Part shown: piece after piece, positions 6,519 to 7,137 of the stretch
Numbering within the stretch: the stretch's first letter is position 1
Layout of the letters: each line of letters starts with the position of its first letter
NCBI GenBank assembly: GCA_003660605.1
Contig: QMUN01000040.1
Span: forward strand, 1 to 7,137
Length of the DNA stretch: 7,137 bases
Reading direction: 5' to 3'
From: Thermococci archaeon
Lineage (GTDB): Archaea > Methanobacteriota_B > Thermococci > Methanofastidiosales > B48-G16
Translations under genes and position numbers: made by a program
The notes under the pieces: generated by a model
Seen by the model: the letters and a program-made list of their open reading frames with translations, nothing else
The model's database searches: none
Told to the model about the DNA's origin: nothing

Positions 6519-6533
6519 GTTATTCTCAATAAC
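6519..6533. promoter_or_regulatory. Perfect 15-bp inverted repeat, candidate Lrp-type operator
   Basis: GTTATT-CTC-AATAAC is a perfect 6-3-6 palindrome lying directly upstream of, and touching, the BRE region of the candidate RaSEA-lrp promoter. Archaeal and bacterial Lrp/AsnC proteins commonly bind imperfect palindromes of about 13-15 bp, and the gene pair includes such a regulator. Assignment to this regulator is inference. Confidence 0.5.
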
Positions 6534-6575
6534 TACAGAATGGTGTGTGCATGAATATTTGTTTTGACATTTTAA

Positions 6576-7019
6576 TCAATCTGCTCCATATATGTGTACT
6601 AGGTAAAGTAGAATAAAGAATAATGTCACGAAAAAAATAATTTTTGCTATGGCAAGCATTTTTGATTTAGGATTTTCTTCTCTTTTATATGCAACAAAAA
6701 GAGGAAGCAGTAAATAGAGATAGATCAGGAAAAATGGAGTTATAAGGAAATTATTTTTTATTATTTTTCCTAATTCCAAAATAAAAAGTAAAATAGTTCC
6801 TAAAAAAATATAAATAACACTTTTTTCATATTTTTTTGCTCTATATCTCTCTAAAAGCAAATAGATAATTAAAAGGAGGAGTGGTAGAAAAGTTCCAATC
6901 TCTAAAGAAGATAATCTATAGGAAATATAGGCACATACACCAAAAAGTATCGTTGCTATTAAGATATATGACGAGTATACCGTTTTTTGTATCTTTTTCC
7001 ACTTTTGCTCAACATTCAT
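6576..7019 (-). CDS. Small multi-pass membrane protein of unknown function
   Basis: I do not recognise this 147-residue protein. It has a short basic N-terminus (MNVEQKWKKIQK) followed by about five hydrophobic segments, roughly at residues 14-33, 41-56, 66-82, 91-108 and 121-141, separated by Lys/Arg/Glu-rich loops, and ends in HIYGAD. There is no obvious catalytic motif, so it may be a structural or accessory membrane protein. The frame stays open to an ATG at 7040, giving a form beginning MRCGGCP. I choose 7019 because GGAGG lies seven bases before that ATG and would fall inside the longer reading, while the upstream ATG has no such site. The preceding minus-strand reading frame ends 23 bases upstream, so the gene is probably the later member of an operon with another membrane protein. 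Codon use resembles the neighbouring genes. Confidence 0.7.
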   Translation of the reverse strand: MNVEQKWKKIQKTVYSSYILIATILFGVCAYISYRLSSLEIGTFLPLLLLIIYLLLERYRAKKYEKSVIYIFLGTILLFILELGKIIKNNFLITPFFLIYLYLLLPLFVAYKREENPKSKMLAIAKIIFFVTLFFILLYLVHIYGAD

Positions 7020-7026
7020 AGGACAT

Positions 7027-7031
7027 CCTCC
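7027..7031 (-). promoter_or_regulatory. Shine-Dalgarno site deciding the start of the 147-residue membrane protein
   Basis: The minus strand reads GGAGG followed by a seven-base spacer and ATG at 7019. It is the strongest GGAGG-type site in the window and argues against the longer start at 7040, which would place the site within coding sequence. Confidence 0.7.
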
Positions 7032-7042
7032 GCATCTCATTC

Positions 7043-7137
7043 CTATTCTGAATTATTTTTCTCTTTCTTTTTCTTCAAATAATGAAAGATAGATTCCACT
7101 ATCAAAAATATAAACAAGACCAGTATAAGTATATTTA
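7043..7137 (-). CDS. C-terminal end of a probable membrane protein (5' part outside window)
   Basis: On the minus strand an open frame enters from the right edge and stops with TAG at 7043-7045. It encodes 30 visible residues: a hydrophobic stretch, NILILVLFIFLIVESIF, and then a very basic tail, HYLKKKKEKNNSE. A hydrophobic helix followed by a positively charged cytoplasmic tail is typical of a membrane protein's C-terminus. Another frame is also open to 7053 (ending in EEKEREK), so the frame choice is not certain. I prefer this one for its coherent membrane-helix pattern. The stop is 23 bases before the next start, suggesting an operon. Confidence 0.45.
   Translation of the reverse strand, partial: NILILVLFIFLIVESIFHYLKKKKEKNNSE

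Larger units (their letters stand above)
6490..6575. other. 86-bp intergenic region upstream of RaSEA
   Basis: This is the longest non-coding gap in the window. Its RaSEA-proximal half holds the candidate TATA box and the 15-bp palindrome. In the distal half (6534-6575) I see no RNA gene, no clear second promoter and no T-rich terminator for the membrane protein gene that ends at 6576, so read-through into RaSEA is possible. Confidence 0.6.

Noticed and set aside
6534..6575. Possible small RNA or second promoter in the GT-rich part of the RaSEA upstream region.
   Set aside because: No box C/D motifs, stable hairpin or convincing TATA box was seen in this short stretch.
7053..7136. Alternative minus-strand frame at the right edge ending in EEKEREK.
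   Set aside because: It is open but mixes polar and hydrophobic residues without a clear pattern; the neighbouring frame gives a cleaner membrane helix with a basic tail. Not excluded.

Overview
The window is an AT-rich, gene-dense stretch of archaeal chromosome, most likely from a euryarchaeote in the broad sense. The evidence is a glycerol-1-phosphate dehydrogenase (the enzyme that sets archaeal lipid stereochemistry), a UPF0179 protein, a DUF63 membrane protein, a RaSEA-type archaeosine radical SAM enzyme, and a bacterial-type DNA gyrase A, which only some euryarchaeal lineages carry. TATA boxes about 25 nt upstream of start codons and GGTG-type Shine-Dalgarno sites agree with this. I cannot name the genus. 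No tRNA, rRNA, CRISPR array, IS element or long repeat was seen, and no intergenic stretch exceeds about 90 bases.

Layout. Positions 1-1939 (minus strand) hold a tightly packed operon read leftward: egsA, then a UPF0179 gene, then pyrD, which runs off the left edge. Its two junctions are both 4-nt ATGA overlaps. Positions 1976-5161 (plus strand) hold a DUF63 membrane protein gene followed with no gap by gyrA; gyrB is not in the window. The two transcription units diverge from a 36-bp promoter region that is nearly mirror-symmetric.

Positions 5145-6489 (minus strand) hold the RaSEA-like gene followed one base later by an Lrp/AsnC-family regulator, whose 3' end overlaps the 3' end of gyrA by 17 bp. 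Upstream of this pair are a candidate TATA box and a perfect 15-bp inverted repeat that could be an Lrp-type operator. Positions 6576-7137 (minus strand) hold a small multi-pass membrane protein of unknown function and the C-terminal end of a second probable membrane protein.

Functionally this is mostly core biology: membrane lipid backbone synthesis, de novo pyrimidine synthesis, DNA supercoiling and tRNA modification, with one local regulator. The most noteworthy signals are regulatory: the symmetric divergent promoter, the palindrome in front of the RaSEA-lrp pair, and a split between apparently leaderless first genes and Shine-Dalgarno-led internal genes. I did not find a clearly new multi-gene system. 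The least explained proteins are UPF0179, DUF63 and the 147-residue membrane protein.
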